Assembly: GCA_963971425.1 (NCBI GenBank)
Contig: OZ020519.1
Span: 7,828,028-7,892,027 of the forward strand
Direction: 5' to 3'
Source: Bryoerythrophyllum caledonicum
Lineage: Eukaryota > Streptophyta > Bryopsida > Pottiales > Pottiaceae
Length of the DNA stretch: 64,000 bases
The notes under the pieces are model-generated. The model saw only the letters and a list, made by a program, of their open reading frames with translations, did no database searches and was not told the origin of the DNA. Within the stretch, counting starts at the first letter, position 1, and each line of letters begins with the position of its first letter. A program made the position numbers and the translations under genes. Below, one piece after another: positions 47,145 to 59,853 of the stretch.

Positions 47145-48659
47145 GGTCATTTTTAAAGTAATTTGCGAATGGCGGATCCGCTAGTTCATCGCACCCTGAT
47201 CCACAAACTTAGATAACTTGCGTGGATGTATTCACTTCCAACGAATGTGGTGGGAATGTGCACTAGAGTCTGATGGGCAAACTATGGTGATTTCCGTGAA
47301 GTAGGGTCACAATGAAATGTACCCTTTGTGTAAATGATGTTGGACATGATCTATCACACTCGTAGATTCTCCTAGACCTTGTGAGTGTGTAGGCTTTGAA
47401 GGATTAACATACACATTGTAATAACTTTGTTGCATCAATTTTGGTGGCAAATGCACCGGGTTTGTTATTGCAATCCAAATTTTTGTCGACAAGGGACTAG
47501 CACCAATAGAGTGCTTGACATTATTGCTTGAGTCAAGCACTACAACAATGGCACATGAAGTGGTCTTAGAAACTCTTAGCATAGAGTGAGTGTAGGTATG
47601 GAACTTGACTGGGTAGCCTTGCTAAATAATGTTAAAATAAAAAGTAATGGTTATAAATATTATTAATTGGCATTCTTATCAAATACTATTAAAATACAAT
47701 TTAATATATTTTTCTTTATAAAAATTGAAGCCACCTATGTAATATGTAATTTAATATATGATCATTTAAGCTTGGAAGGATGCAAAATAATACTTGATTA
47801 ATTAGACTATGTACGAAATTGAATTTATTAAAATCAAAATGTACTTAGAAAATCTTTGAACCTCTTTCCATTGTTTTTCTTGTTTGTGTTTTTGAAAGAG
47901 ATGCTTCGCTTTCTCTTTGAACTCTAAATCTTATTCAACATTATAAGGAATACTTTACATTTTAATGGTATAAAACTCAGGACTTTTGTGATGTAAAAAT
48001 TTAACACCAAGGGAAGTCAAAGTTTGCCAATCCTTTAAACCTAAAGTAGATGAATTTCATTTTCTTCACTTTGGACACTACATGAATAGTTTATGAAAGT
48101 TTGTGACCATGTCTTTTGTAGTATAGACAAAGATCTTATGGTGCAAATCAAACTTTTGTTATCACACTATTAATTGTTGTAATGATAGTGGACAAGAATG
48201 TACATCTCAACCATTTTAACAATTTGAAAGAAGAATGTTAATATTTGAAGGTGGAAGTACAAGCTCTTGCATAACATTGTGGTCATAATAATTAAATTCA
48301 TCATTCTTAGCATTTAAATGCATGAGAGAAACCCCAAAATTAGTTGAATATATAGTAAAAATCCAAGAGAATATTTCTAGATTCATCCAGGTTAAAAAAA
48401 TATTGAATATTTGATCAAACATAATTACCAAAGATTAAAATAGTTTCTCATGTATAAGGAAATCAATTATTGCATGAGTAACTGTAAATACAACATTCTT
48501 TACAAAATCTACATTGAGGAACGTGTCTCTGGCGAATTCCCTGCACTTGAGCAATAAACACAACACAACTATCATTACAACTAAAATCCTATCCACATCA
48601 TAAATGTTCTAGTAAATTTGACAATTCATAACAACTTACGCAAAATATCTACCCAACTC
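47145..48659. other. AT-rich intergenic region with a dispersed-repeat copy
   Basis: Contains copy B of the dispersed repeat (47286-47406) described at 33676-33800. Otherwise no gene or repeat was recognised. Confidence 0.5.
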
Positions 48660-49400
48660 AATCAAAATCCAAACTTCTTAAACATAACTACCATCTCGAG
48701 ATTATAACATGAGACGAGATTTGAGAGAGTGAGAGATAGACACTCACCGCAAAGGATATGAAACTGAAAGCCTGAAGAGATGCACAAAGTAATTGAAGGA
48801 ACGCGGTGTATTGGTGTATTGTAACCATAGCAACTCGATTGAAATCCAGACATCTTTACCCTAATTGCCATCCTCAGATTACAACATGAGACAAGATGAG
48901 AGAGAGAGACAAACGAGAAACAACATTTGAGAGAGAGAGAGACAAGATTCAAGACAGGCACACAGAGACGAGATCCAAACTTCTTTACCCTAATTGCCAT
49001 CATCAGATTACAACATGAGACAAGATGAGAGAGAGAGACGAGATTTTAAACTGATAGAGAGAAAGGAAATTAAAAAAAAAAAAACATGAGACAACATTTG
49101 AGAGAGAGACAGACGAGATTGAAGACAAATAGAGACGAGATCCAGACTTCTTTACCCTAATTGCCATCGTCAAATTACAACAAGAGACAAGATGAGAGAG
49201 AGAGATAGACGAGATATAAAACAGAAAGAGACTAGATTTAAGAGAGAGAGAGAGGAGATTCAAGACAAGCAGACAGAGACGAGATCCATACTTCTTTATC
49301 CTAATTGCCATTGTCAAATTACAACATGAGACAAGATTAGAGAGACAAGATCAGAGAGATAGATTTAAGAGAGGGAAAAGATTTAAGAAAGACAGACATG
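48660..49400. repeat. Degenerate tandem repeats with GA microsatellites
   Basis: A unit of about 130-175 bp, containing ATCCA(A/G)ACTTCTTTACCCTAA, TTGCCATC, ATTACAACATGAGACAAGA and then (GA)n, recurs near 48667, 48842, 48971, 49139 and 49280. GA-rich sequence continues to about 49640, just past the 3' end of the reductase gene. Confidence 0.8.
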
Positions 49401-49715
49401 GGACATCATTTTGAGAGAGAGAGAAAGACAAGATTTAAAACAGACAGAGACGAGATTTAAGAGAGAGAGAGAGGAGATTGAAGAAAGACAGACATAAGAC
49501 AACATTTAAGAGAGAGAGACAGACGAGATTCAAGTCAGGCAGACAGAGACGAGGTAGAAGATAGACAGGAGACTTAAGAGAGAGAGAGAGGGACGAGCTT
49601 TGAGAGGGACAGAGACGGCATTTTGAGAGAAAGGAACAGACACTTACCACGACGGAGACGGAAGAGAAATTCCGAAGAGATGCACACAGCGAGCGATCGG
49701 CAGCAACATCCACAG

Positions 49716-50891
49716 CTACTGCGCAACAAGTCGAGCAGAAATGTGCTCCCGGCGATGCGGCTGCAAGAGCGCGCCGTCGTCCACAACGCGCGGCACCGCC
49801 GCACTGATGCCGCCGGGGTTTAACGGAAACAAGACCTTGTAGTAGCCGTGCACAACCGCCGCCATATCACACGTCTCCGCCACGCCGGGAATCTGGTATA
49901 CGTCGCGCACATACCCCGGCAAATTCCGAAACTCCGCCACCTTCTGCTTGGAGCACTTGAACAAAATCTGGTACACGGCGTCGAACCGGAAGAGCGTAGT
50001 GAATAATCGCACATCCGCGAGCGTGAAGACGTCTCCGCAGAGATACCTGGAGCTTTCCAAATGCGCATCGACGTCGTCGAGTGCAGAAAACAATGATTCG
50101 ACCGCGGAATCATACGCTTCCTGCGACTGCGCGAATCCGCAACGATAGACGCCGTTGTTGATCTTCCCGTAGATGCGCTCGTTCCACGTTGCGATTTCTG
50201 ATTTGAGATGCGGAGGAGCGAGGTCGAGGTCGGGGTGTTGCGCCAAATCGTTGAAGTCCGAGTTGAGAATCTCGATGATGTCCGCGCTCTCGTTGTTGAC
50301 GACGCGCTTCTCCGCTGCGTTCCACAGCATCGGCACGGTTGCGCGGCCGTTGTAGCCTCCCGGCTGCGATTTGTAGACTTCGAGGAGAGGTTTGGAGTTG
50401 GAGCTGAGCTCCCAGAGGCCGGTGTTGCCGGGGGTTGCGACGGAGAGCGGGACGGCTTCCTGGAGGCCCTTAAGGCTGTGCACGATGGCGGCGCGGTGCG
50501 CCCAGGGGCACGTCGCGGCGACGAAGAGCTGGTGCTCGCCGCGGCGCGGAATTCCGCGCGGGCGGTCGCGGAATTGGCTCGTTGGACGCGCATAGGCTTT
50601 CGTGGTGTCCGTTGGCGGCGCGAGCTGCGCCATCATCGTGAGCCAGCCTGCTGTCCAGAGCTCCTTGGCGACAGAGACGAGCGCGCCCGGCGGCAAGCCT
50701 CTTCCCCAGAGGTTCTGCCCGACGACCTTCACAAAATCCGCTGGCGTCCAATTACTGCTCCCCTTCTCGATCCCGCAACGAATTCCAGTCCGAATCCTCT
50801 TCTGTTGAGGCGCAACGCGCGGCTGAAACACTCCTGACGCTTCTGGCGATGGCAGAAACGAAGTGGACAGGCACGGCGACAACGACGCCAT
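49716..50891 (-). CDS. Glutathionyl-hydroquinone reductase (Xi-class GST), plastid-targeted
   Basis: Single-exon gene of 391 residues from ATG at 50891. The N-terminal 45 or so residues are Ser/Pro/Arg-rich and look like a transit peptide. The thioredoxin-like domain has the catalytic motif ATCPWAHRA; the cysteine in CPWA marks the Xi class (ECM4/YqjG/PcpF-like), which removes glutathione from glutathionyl-hydroquinones. The helical domain follows (HLKSEIATWNERIYGKINNGVYRCGFAQSQEAYD, then SSRYLCGDVFTLADVRLFTTLFRFD and NLPGYVRDVYQIPGVAETC), with the family's YxxGFA and ADVRLFTTLxRFD features. The stop at 49716 is followed downstream by GA-rich repeats. The intronless structure and high GC at third codon positions stand out from the AT-rich surroundings, but plant homologues of this family exist and transfer need not be invoked. 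Confidence 0.92.
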   Translation of the reverse strand: MASLSPCLSTSFLPSPEASGVFQPRVAPQQKRIRTGIRCGIEKGSSNWTPADFVKVVGQNLWGRGLPPGALVSVAKELWTAGWLTMMAQLAPPTDTTKAYARPTSQFRDRPRGIPRRGEHQLFVAATCPWAHRAAIVHSLKGLQEAVPLSVATPGNTGLWELSSNSKPLLEVYKSQPGGYNGRATVPMLWNAAEKRVVNNESADIIEILNSDFNDLAQHPDLDLAPPHLKSEIATWNERIYGKINNGVYRCGFAQSQEAYDSAVESLFSALDDVDAHLESSRYLCGDVFTLADVRLFTTLFRFDAVYQILFKCSKQKVAEFRNLPGYVRDVYQIPGVAETCDMAAVVHGYYKVLFPLNPGGISAAVPRVVDDGALLQPHRREHISARLVAQ

Positions 50892-51734
50892 TGGAAACGC
50901 CAAACCCTAGCTGCAGAGGCAAACGCACAAAGCATAAACAATCCAAGGGATCTGCTCAACCAACAATGACAGTAATCTGCTCAACCTGCTTCGTATGCTT
51001 GAATCAAGAGCTTGTCATGCTGGAGATTGATATGAGAGGGCGCATGTTTGAGGCTTTTCTGCGGGTAAACGACGGTGTCGAAGCCATGGCGAAAGAGAAA
51101 CTAGACTCACGGTCATCAAAGAGACCATAACGATGATGTCGCAGCAACAGTAAGCAGAATTCGCATCCGTCGTATCCGTGCAATCGTAGCCTTATCTTGA
51201 CCACTCGTTGCTCGTTTCCGGGTCGAATATGCGGTCCGCAAGCTCACCAATTGTCGAGAGCTCACAGCTTTCGAGCGCGTTTTGGCGCATTGCGCAGTAG
51301 GATATTACTGCATTCACGCAGGGACAGAACTGGACGCCACAATTCGGACAAGTCACGCAGCAGACGTGAGGCGCCGCCTTTTCCTCGTCCTCTTGATCAC
51401 CTCTTCTTCTTCCTCTCCTTGGTAGCCTCTCAAGCTCCCGCATCTTCACCTTCAAGCACCACTTAAGTAGAGATTACTCTGTAGAAACGATTTCTCCGTT
51501 AGAAATCCTTTGAGCTCGTTTCGGATTTTCTCGGTGAGGTTTTCTGCAATTGTGAGGAGGTTTTCCTCGTCCTCTTGAACACCTCTTCTTCTTTTTCTTC
51601 TTCGGGTTGGTAGCCCCTTGAGCTCCCGAGTCCTCACGTTCAACCACAGCGATTCCTGATTTGTTAGGTAGGTTGTACCGGATTCTCTCGGTGAGGTTTT
51701 CTGCGGTTGAGAGGAGGTTTTCTGCGTTTGCACG
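50892..51734. other. Divergent promoter region between reductase and fibrillin genes
   Basis: No gene is called. The part 51361-51735 contains imperfect direct repeats about 165-185 bp apart (TTTTCCTCGTCCTCTTGA, TTCTCGGTGAGGTTTTCTGC) that probably lie in the fibrillin leader. A minus-strand frame at 51192-51455 with several Cys residues has no recognisable family. Confidence 0.45.
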
Positions 51735-53640
51735 ATGGCACTCGCGACGCAGGCGCTTCTGTGTTTGCACCAACTGTGCTCCTCCACTTCCTCCCACGAC
51801 CACGTTTCGTCCGCTTCAGGGCTCGTGCGTCTGCGCAAGCAGAGTTTTACGGCGCACGGGGTGAGCGTCAAGAGTGCGGTGCGAGGCGGCGTTCGGGCGG
51901 CAGCTGCGTCGTCGGAGTTTCAGAGTACGTTCACTGCGAAGGAACTCGAGCGCGACGCCGCAAAAGAAGCTGTTCTGCTCGCGGTGAGTTCTCATTTCTT
52001 CTGCGAATTTGCAGACACACACTCGTGCATCTCGTTTTGATCGTGTGCATTTCGAAGGTATAGTGAGGTTAGGGTTTGGTGTTTTCAGATTGCGGATGCG
52101 GGAGGTGTGGAAGCTTTGACGTCCGGCAGGGAGGATGCTGCTGCGCGTATCAACGTGGGCGAGAAGCTGTTGGTGTTGGAGCGCTTGAATCCCACACCTC
52201 GGCCGACAACGTGAGCACCAGTCTCTTTATCCACATTTGGATATCCTTGTCAATTTCACGTATGAGGGATGTGTCCAAGATATTGCAACCCGAAATACTT
52301 TAGTCACTCAAGAATGTGGTCCAAGCTGTGGTAACTCCTTCCTGCTCATAGCTCGGATATGGATGAAGGGAAGGGTTCACTGATGCTGGAGCAGCTGCTG
52401 GGTCTTTCAACATCTAAGATGGATTTCATTTGTTCTGCTTATCTCTAACCATGAGATTTTGGTTTGCTAGGTCGCCGTTGCTGGAAGGACTGTGGCAGTT
52501 CAAGTGGGCTGCAGCTCGCAGCCCTGGAACAACAGCGGCGCGAGCACTCATCAAGTATTATCACATTCTACCTTTGACAGAGTCACAATCTTTCATGTTC
52601 CTCTTGTGCTTCTTCACAGTGTTATCGTTGTTGACGGTTTTTTCTGTGTACGATCCTGCTGCAGACGGTTTCCTGCAACTCTAGCATCGCTCACCTCTCT
52701 AGACATCCTCATTCTTGATGGCACGACGAAGGCCACTGCAACTTTGAAGCTGTTTGGCAGTGTAAGCGTGAAATCTTTTTGCAGTTTCGGGTTTGGAGCC
52801 AATTTCCTACACTAGTCTTACAAGTCAATTGCCTGATCTGTAGGTAGAGAGCTCCTTCGTGCTGTCAACGAAGCTGACCGTCGAGGGACCAACACGGCTG
52901 AAGGAGGAGTATGTGGAGGGCAGTCTGTCCTCTCCCAACGTCTCCGATGTTCCTTCATCGTTGAAGGGCGTCTTTGACCAGCTGGTTGCCGCTGTTGAGC
53001 GCCTCCCTGCTGCTGTGAAGGAAATTGTCAGCAACGGCATCAAAGTTCCTCTCAGTAATGCACTCCTTTCGTTTCCCTCTTGTATGACTTTGAGCAAAAT
53101 TTGCATGTAGTGCTTTGTCTTTACCTTTTCTAACAAGCATTATCTATACTTTGTTGGTGGGATTCAGCGGGTTCATATGAAAGACAGCTTCTCATATCGT
53201 ACTTGGACGAAGAAATCATGGTAAGTCTATCCATACTTGTATTAGTGAAGATGCAAGTTAAACCCTCACTGCATTAAGACAATCTTTAACGAATCACTGG
53301 AGACTTCAACTGAATCACTAGGACTGTAGGGTAGGATTGAATTGCACACAATGGAAGGACAAACGTTTAACATAAGATAGTTTTTGATTCATATAGAAAG
53401 TGTCCAGTTCTTTCTATACAGGGCCATCTCTATTTTGAGCTTGGCTTAAAAGATTTCTAGTGTTCTTGGGAACTTAGTAAATTCTCTAACAGGTTTGGTG
53501 TCTTTCATAATCTGACATTGGAGGTGTGAATTGCACAGGTTGCTCGAGACGAGTCAGGAGTACCGGACGTACTGTATAAGATTCGGGCGCCTATTCAGAC
53601 TGTGGAAACCGTGACGGTGGTTCCCAAGTATCTCTATTAG
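51735..53640 (+). CDS. Plastid-lipid-associated protein (PAP/fibrillin family)
   Basis: Seven exons (51735-51983, 52089-52210, 52471-52554, 52665-52761, 52844-53054, 53168-53220, 53539-53640) close in phase to 305 residues. Exon 1 supplies a Ser/Ala/Arg-rich transit peptide. The fibrillin domain begins with the helix KELERDAAKEAVLLAIADAGGVEAL and RINVGEKLLVLERLNPTPRPT, then the lipocalin-like barrel opens with SPLLEGLWQFKWAAARSPGTTAARALIK. It ends with the family's closing block SYLDEEIMVARDESGVPDVLYK. Fibrillins coat plastoglobules and thylakoid margins and bind lipids or isoprenoids; the exact subgroup was not determined. Convergent with the VOC gene. Confidence 0.9.
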
Positions 53641-54452
53641 AAAAAAACGTTCTTCTTCCTCACCCACATTGCACAGGCATGTTACATACAAACGGATCAC
53701 ACTTCTTGCTTTCATGTGTAGATTACAGCATAGGTCTTTGCCAGACTTAGTATATGTTGTATGGTTTCAGGGTCAACAGCAAGTAAAGACACTATCTTGT
53801 TCATATATTCTGCAATAAGGGGGGCTTCAGATTGAGACCCTGGTTCATTCGATTGATTCGTCCAGTGAGCTTCTGTCTTGTGTTTTCTATCCTCTCTTTT
53901 TGGCTCATTTTGTAGCGTGCCAGATGCATTTTGATGTGAGTTTGTTTCCTTGTGAACCTAGAAACAGGAGAACAGTAAGGAAATTCTTGAAATAGCGAAG
54001 AGCGGGTATGAGAGAACTTTGTTATGCATAGTGGTACCTGCTCTCTGACACACGCGATGCTTGTCTTCAAAAAGAGAGCATAGAACCACTTGTAGCCACT
54101 TTTAAAGTCTCTAAACCCAGTTTCTAACTTTCCGTTCCCTCTCTTTCCTGTCCTGGTATGCAAACTTTGCGTCAGTCGAAAATCGTATATATAAGATCGT
54201 AGGAAAATTGTTGTTAGATATTATATGCTCGAAATCCTTTCATAACTTAACTTGTGATCTAGTTCCTCAAAATCTGATTCTCCCAAGGTGATTAACATGA
54301 GCTAATCTGTACTGTGCAGCTAACTTGACTCTGTTGCAGCTGCCAGAAAGAGAATTGGAGCTTCTCTTTCCAGGAACCCGAATGTAGCAATCTGCCAGTA
54401 ACCGGAGTAGTAGAATCATGGTGAGAACGGGCAAGTTGATGTGTAGGTTTAC
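53641..54452. other. Convergent intergenic region
   Basis: This holds the 3' regions of the fibrillin (+) and VOC (-) genes. No further gene or repeat was recognised. Confidence 0.5.
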
Positions 54453-55892
54453 TTAGCAGGCCTTGAGCTGGTCTGGAATGAGTTTCTGCGCTTCCGCGGT
54501 GTTCGTCCTAGAGAGGTTTGGCCGCCCGGAGGACTGGCGGCGGGAGAGGGTGCGGACCAGGTTGCAGAGCTCGTGGGTGGCGCCGTTGAGGGGCTGCACG
54601 GGGAACTTTTCGCAGGTGCAGATCTCGATCATGAAGCTGTCCGGGTCGTGGAAGAACACCTGCTCGATCACGATGCCGTTCTCGTCGATGGTGCTTTTCT
54701 CGTACTTGATGCCGTGGTCGTTCAGGGCTTGCTCCACCTTCTCGACTGAGTCGCTCTGGAATTACCACGTCAATCGTCACAGGTTAAATATTCTGTCTGA
54801 TATTTGATCGCAAGTCAAGTGTACATCGCGTCTGTGTGTATAATTGATTAGTAAGGTAATGCGCATGGCTTCTCACTCTGGTAACCACATCAATAATGTA
54901 ATCACAGGTTCGGTTTCCTATCTGTTCCTGTCTATGTCATGCTTTGTGTAGGTGATGAGCTACTGCAAGCAGAGAACTATAACCTATTTGCTCCACTTAA
55001 TCGACTCAAGGGTTTGTTTGAGTCTATACTCTCTCTGTCAACCACATTATCACAGGTTGTGTGTTCCTGAGGATAACAACATCCAATGCAGGGCGTGCAC
55101 AGAACCACCTGTACAATTATGGGCTCTGCATTGACATACCTGAAAGGAGAGGTGATCATCTCGGGGGTTGATTTTTTCTTTCACGGGCGACAGTTCCTCT
55201 CTCTCTTCCTCCTCAGCTTGCAGAAGATGGATGCTGATTCCGTAGTTGTGAAGCCTAATCCACCACAAAGCTTCGAGTTACCTTTCCAGAGGAGAAAATG
55301 GAGACTAGATTATAGAATCTCCAGACCAAGAAAGAGAAGCCTAAAATGCTGCCTGAACAGAAGTTCAAAACTGAAGAGAAAATGGACTGGGTTTCGAGCA
55401 TCACAACGGCATCACAACTTCAAAACAGGCGTTCATTGTGGGACATAACCTTCGCTGGCAGCACTGCCATTGCTTATGGCAACATCTGTTAATTGGTAGG
55501 CTATCCTCACATTGTGTTACCAATTCATGAATCTTTCTCATGCTATGAGTCTACCATGTCCTACTACGTTGACTTATTAAAACACGTTAAAATAATACAA
55601 AAGCTGCACCTAGAAAGTTTAGCTGTGAAGAAGCTTGACCAATATATGAACTATTGTTTCCAGTCTGTGATCACTCACGAGCAGATGGTTCATTTGGGAA
55701 CAGATTCAGGAGGATTGTGATTGCGTACCAGGCTCCGTCGAAGTCGAAAGACCCGGGTCGTTTGATGGGGACGAATCCCAGGACGTGCTCATAGAAGTCG
55801 GTGGTGGCGTTCACGTCTCGACACACGCGTGAGACGTGGTTCAACGACTTCAGAGGAAGAGTGTGCTTCACCTTCGGCTTTGTAGTCTCCAT
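54453..55892 (-). CDS. Glyoxalase-I-like / VOC superfamily protein
   Basis: Three exons (55892-55729, 55254-55140, 54755-54453) close in phase to 193 residues. The sequence METTKPKVKHTLPLKSLNHVSRVCRDVNATTDFYEHVLGFVPIKRPGSF is the opening beta-alpha unit of the vicinal-oxygen-chelate fold, with a metal-ligand His in LNHVSR. The second module contains HNYGISIHLLQAE and DDHLSFQ, and the last exon FFHDPDSFMIEIC with the terminal Glu ligand. It resembles the plant GLYI4/GLYI7/GLYI8-like group, single-domain cytosolic proteins annotated as lactoylglutathione lyase-like. Whether it acts on methylglyoxal-glutathione is not settled for this group. After the VOC domain there is a tail rich in Arg/Ser (SRRQSSGRPNLSRTNTAEAQ). 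Confidence 0.9.
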
Positions 55893-57687
55893 TGTGTGCA
55901 ATCAGGGGTCGGTCGATGAAGCAGTCAATCAGTAAGATACCGGCTGCAATCAAATTACACCTCGTAATTAGTCATCACGTGGACCATAGCATCAAGCAGC
56001 GGATTCTAATCGAAGTAGTTTTTAGTGAGCGCCATCAAATCACTGCCCCAACCTGTGACATTATTCCTCACCAGTTCTCGATTACTTCCATACCTCCATT
56101 GAACTATCATTACCATTACAATCTCAATATTAACACTTCCCTCAGACTGGTTTCCTAGCTTGGGCATGGAATTAACTTTTCCAGACATGCTACAGTTCCA
56201 GGTAGACTTGAGTTTAAAATCGTCACTCTATTTCTGTAGAGTTTATGCATGTAATGGACCGCTACGGATACAAAGAACAGACTAGTTCTCATCACTCAAT
56301 TTCTATGAGTTTTCTATATTAATATGAAACACCTATTACGACCAAGTTGTCCTAATATCGTTGGACCTATGGACGCACAAAGAGTCTGAACTATCATGAC
56401 TCTACTTCTATGAAGTTAACGCACAAAGAAATCATTGTGTCCAAGTTGTTTACTAAGCAAGCATTCTAACGGCTAAGTTTAATTTCCATCTCTATTTCTA
56501 TCAAGTGGAACACGGTACAGTTCTCGTGGCGGTCCTTTCGCTTGATCATGTCCAAGTACAATCACAACATCCACACCACAAAACAAACTTGGCCATGTTC
56601 ATCATACCGGCGGTTTTCCCTCTTCACACAACTCGCAATGGTACAAAAAAGCTTCACCTAGAGCACAAAACTGTCAAGCACGCAAAAACCGCCCACTCAA
56701 TAACAAACAGTATTAACCCTCATGCGCACCAATCAAAACCAACAAACACTACTAGAATGAGGGGTCCATCCGAAAGAAAGAGACAGCTCTCGCTTGGTTT
56801 TACGTACCTTCAACTCCGGCGCCGAAGTTGTGGTTGCCTGCAGTAACTAGAGGCGCAAACCAAAACCAACAAGAGAGAAGGAAAGTAGTGGACGCTCACC
56901 GCCCCGCACTCACACACACACAGAAAGAGAGGAAAGGCCGTGTAGCAAAGAATGTGGAGCCTGCAGAGGCATATTATAAGGCTGCAAGGTCACGATGAAA
57001 TAGCGGTTGAGCAATCGAGCGCAGCAGTCGCAGTATTTCGAAGGCCGGCACGCACTCGGGCCATGCAGATGGAAGTGGTCGCCGCGTGGATCATGCAACG
57101 TAACACGACAAGTGGAGTTTGCAGACGATGCGGGTCCAGTGACTAGGGATTCGGGGATTCAATACCCTATGAGCTTCTGGTATTTTATTTTCTTTTGGTG
57201 TTAACCTTTTAAAAACAAGGGACTAGATTGTGGTGGATGAGACTAGTTTTTGAACCGTTAGATTGATTTGCAGTAGATGGAGCGGTTGTGCGCTTTTGCT
57301 TTCCTCCATCTAACCCATCTTCATCTCCAATCGGTTGAGGCATTCACGAGCTACAATGATTTCTTTGAAAGAAGTTAGTGTGAAAATGTACTCCTTGTGT
57401 AGATGCTGTTATGCAGGATCTATTAAACAGTAAAAAATGTTTTTTTAAAGGGTTTAATGTTTGGACATGAGGAGATGGACGCGAGGCGACATGACGAAAG
57501 CTGCACTGTGCCGCATTCCATGTGTGCCATTTGGCTGCTGGGTATCTACCTGCCCGCATGTACCCCCCGGGTACATGCCACGCTTTGAGGGGATATTCTC
57601 GGTCAAGTCTATCTCTAGTGCGAGTGGAGTGATTATGTGATTCGGTTAGGAAAACCCTTGGGTGGGAGGTCATAATCAACACAAGGT
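55893..57687. other. Intergenic region
   Basis: No gene recognised. A short copy C of the dispersed repeat is at about 57355-57462. The frames at 56505-56846 and 57344-57799 show no family features. Confidence 0.45.
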
Positions 57688-58504
57688 TAACCCCTAAAGT
57701 CGAAATCGACCAGAATGTGGTCGATCTGTAGATCGTATGAAGATACAACTTTTTGCAGATTGTAGAGTTTTCCCATACCTTTAAAATGACACCATTCATG
57801 CTTCAAAATTCCTCATACTTTAGGAGATATTCACGGTCAAAGTTTGAAAACACTGTTAGGGCATGCTGAAATCTGCCCAAAACTGCGGTATATGCTCATT
57901 TATTCTCAAAATCTGCCCAAAATCAATTCGATCGCAGTAACTTCAAAAATTCACCAAAAATTGAGATTTTACTTTTTTTCGAATTTTGTTTTTCGTACAT
58001 GTAAAAGAGGTAGTAAAGCATGATCTCACCGTTTGGATTTTCAATCCAATAATTTTTTACATGCCATTTTAATTGTTGAAAATGGGCATTTGTATTTGTA
58101 TTTTAGCATACCTCCATGTGAAAAATTAAGCATTTCTTTAGGTTTTACAGGTCCTGTGAGGGTAAAAATTATATGGACATATTCCTTACTCACATAGGAA
58201 CAAGAATTTGAAGAGCCTCATGTCAAATTTCCTTTCAAAAATGTTTTTTTTGGCCCCCAAAACATTAGTTTTCCATTCTACAAGGTAAAAATCTTTTTTT
58301 TCAACTTTGAACATTACGATCTCACAAAATGGTGAGGAATTTGAATCTAAGATTCGGTATGCATGTACATGTACAAGTTAGGTACTAGATCTTACGGTTA
58401 CATACTCGAAAATTTGTCAAAAGTTGAAAATTTTCACCTTGCATTGAAAGAGGGCAATTTTGAGGGTTTTTGGGATTATTGAGGGCTTTCGACTTTAGGG
58501 GTTA
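57688..58504. mobile_element. Probable non-autonomous DNA element with 18-bp inverted ends
   Basis: TAACCCCTAAAGTCGAAA at 57688-57705 is the exact reverse complement of 58487-58504. The 817-bp interior is AT-rich and has no coding capacity. No clear target-site duplication was seen, so the superfamily is not assigned. Confidence 0.6.
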
Positions 58505-59853
58505 TGGGCCACTAAGTCAACCGTCCAAACTTTAGCCCAAGCAATGGCGAGAGGCCAAACTCTGGGTTCAAGAAATACAAATTGAAGGAACGTGAGGTCT
58601 CTGGAGGGAAGTTTGGGTTGGCTAAAAACAACAATTCAAGTTTTGTTTGGAGCCAAAACTTTGTAAAAGTGTTGTCATGTAGGAGGGCAACGGCCTTTGG
58701 ACTTTTGCCTCTAGTGTGAAGGTGCAGAGGCCATTCTCCCATTGCATTGGTGGAATTCGACTGCCTCTCGACCTTTGGTGGAAGTGTGAAGCGGTCCTTA
58801 ATCCCTAAAGGACCAAATCTATGTTTTCACCAAAACCATCCTAGAACTACCTCTCTAGGATGCGACGTTGCAAGACTAATTGGAACAACTTTTTCCTACT
58901 TTCAACCGTAGGATTTTCAAGTTAACTACTACAAGAAGACGCTCAAAACATTTTGAAGACTTTTACCACACATATTCTAGTGTGGATTATGGGTTTTTTT
59001 TTCTCTGCACAAATAGATAGGGTCAGCACACTTTGACTCAAGATTATGGCATATTTTTCCACTACACAATGAATTAATATTATGGATCAATGTTCTACCT
59101 TGTGTTAGGTCATTGCACAGCAAAATCACAAGCAATATGGGTGTTTAAGATAATAGAAATGGACCTAAAATGACTAGAGGTATCGAAAGTAGTCATTTAC
59201 ATAAGAAAGTAATCTTATTTTGTAAATTCATTGATCGCATGCAAAATAACGTGGGAGGTGCTAAGAAAAGTGCTGTCGGCATCTGTTACATGATATTGAG
59301 GACGTGTCTTGACCACACATTTCCCTTCCGAAGTTTAATTCTAGCAACGTTCTGGAAGGCGTGCATTGGCTCATGATTCCGGAAATTGAAGGCTTGAGCA
59401 AAGAAAAATTAATGCCGAGAATTTGACTGACTTCAACACGTAGTGCTGTTGAGAGTGAGCAAAGGTAGAAACAAACTTGACCAATGGCAATCGTGGTATT
59501 ATTATTTCTCCTTGACCGCTCTATAATATATTCTATACTCATGTGATGATAATAAAGTACATGAACTTGATCAAACCTCTAAAAAGTCATGAACCTAAAA
59601 CCAAGTCATTCGTGGCGGGTGTCAACTTCAACAAACAAGTTTGTAGACGTTCATGAAAGTGATCATTTTTATAAAAAAAAGAACATGACTGAAGTCAGAA
59701 ACACCAGTCACTTTGGACGAGAGGACGAAAACAAACTGTGTTCTTTTCCCTGACAACTGATATTATACATGAATTTACAAAATGTATCATACTCAAAAGA
59801 ATCATAACTGGGCAAATGAATACCTTGCTAATTAACCGTGCTACAGATTTCAT
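58505..59853. other. AT-rich intergenic region
   Basis: No gene or structured repeat recognised. Confidence 0.45.

Noticed and set aside
50208..50837. 209-codon plus-strand open frame
   Set aside because: It is antisense to the reductase gene, which has clear family motifs; high GC keeps the opposite strand free of stops.
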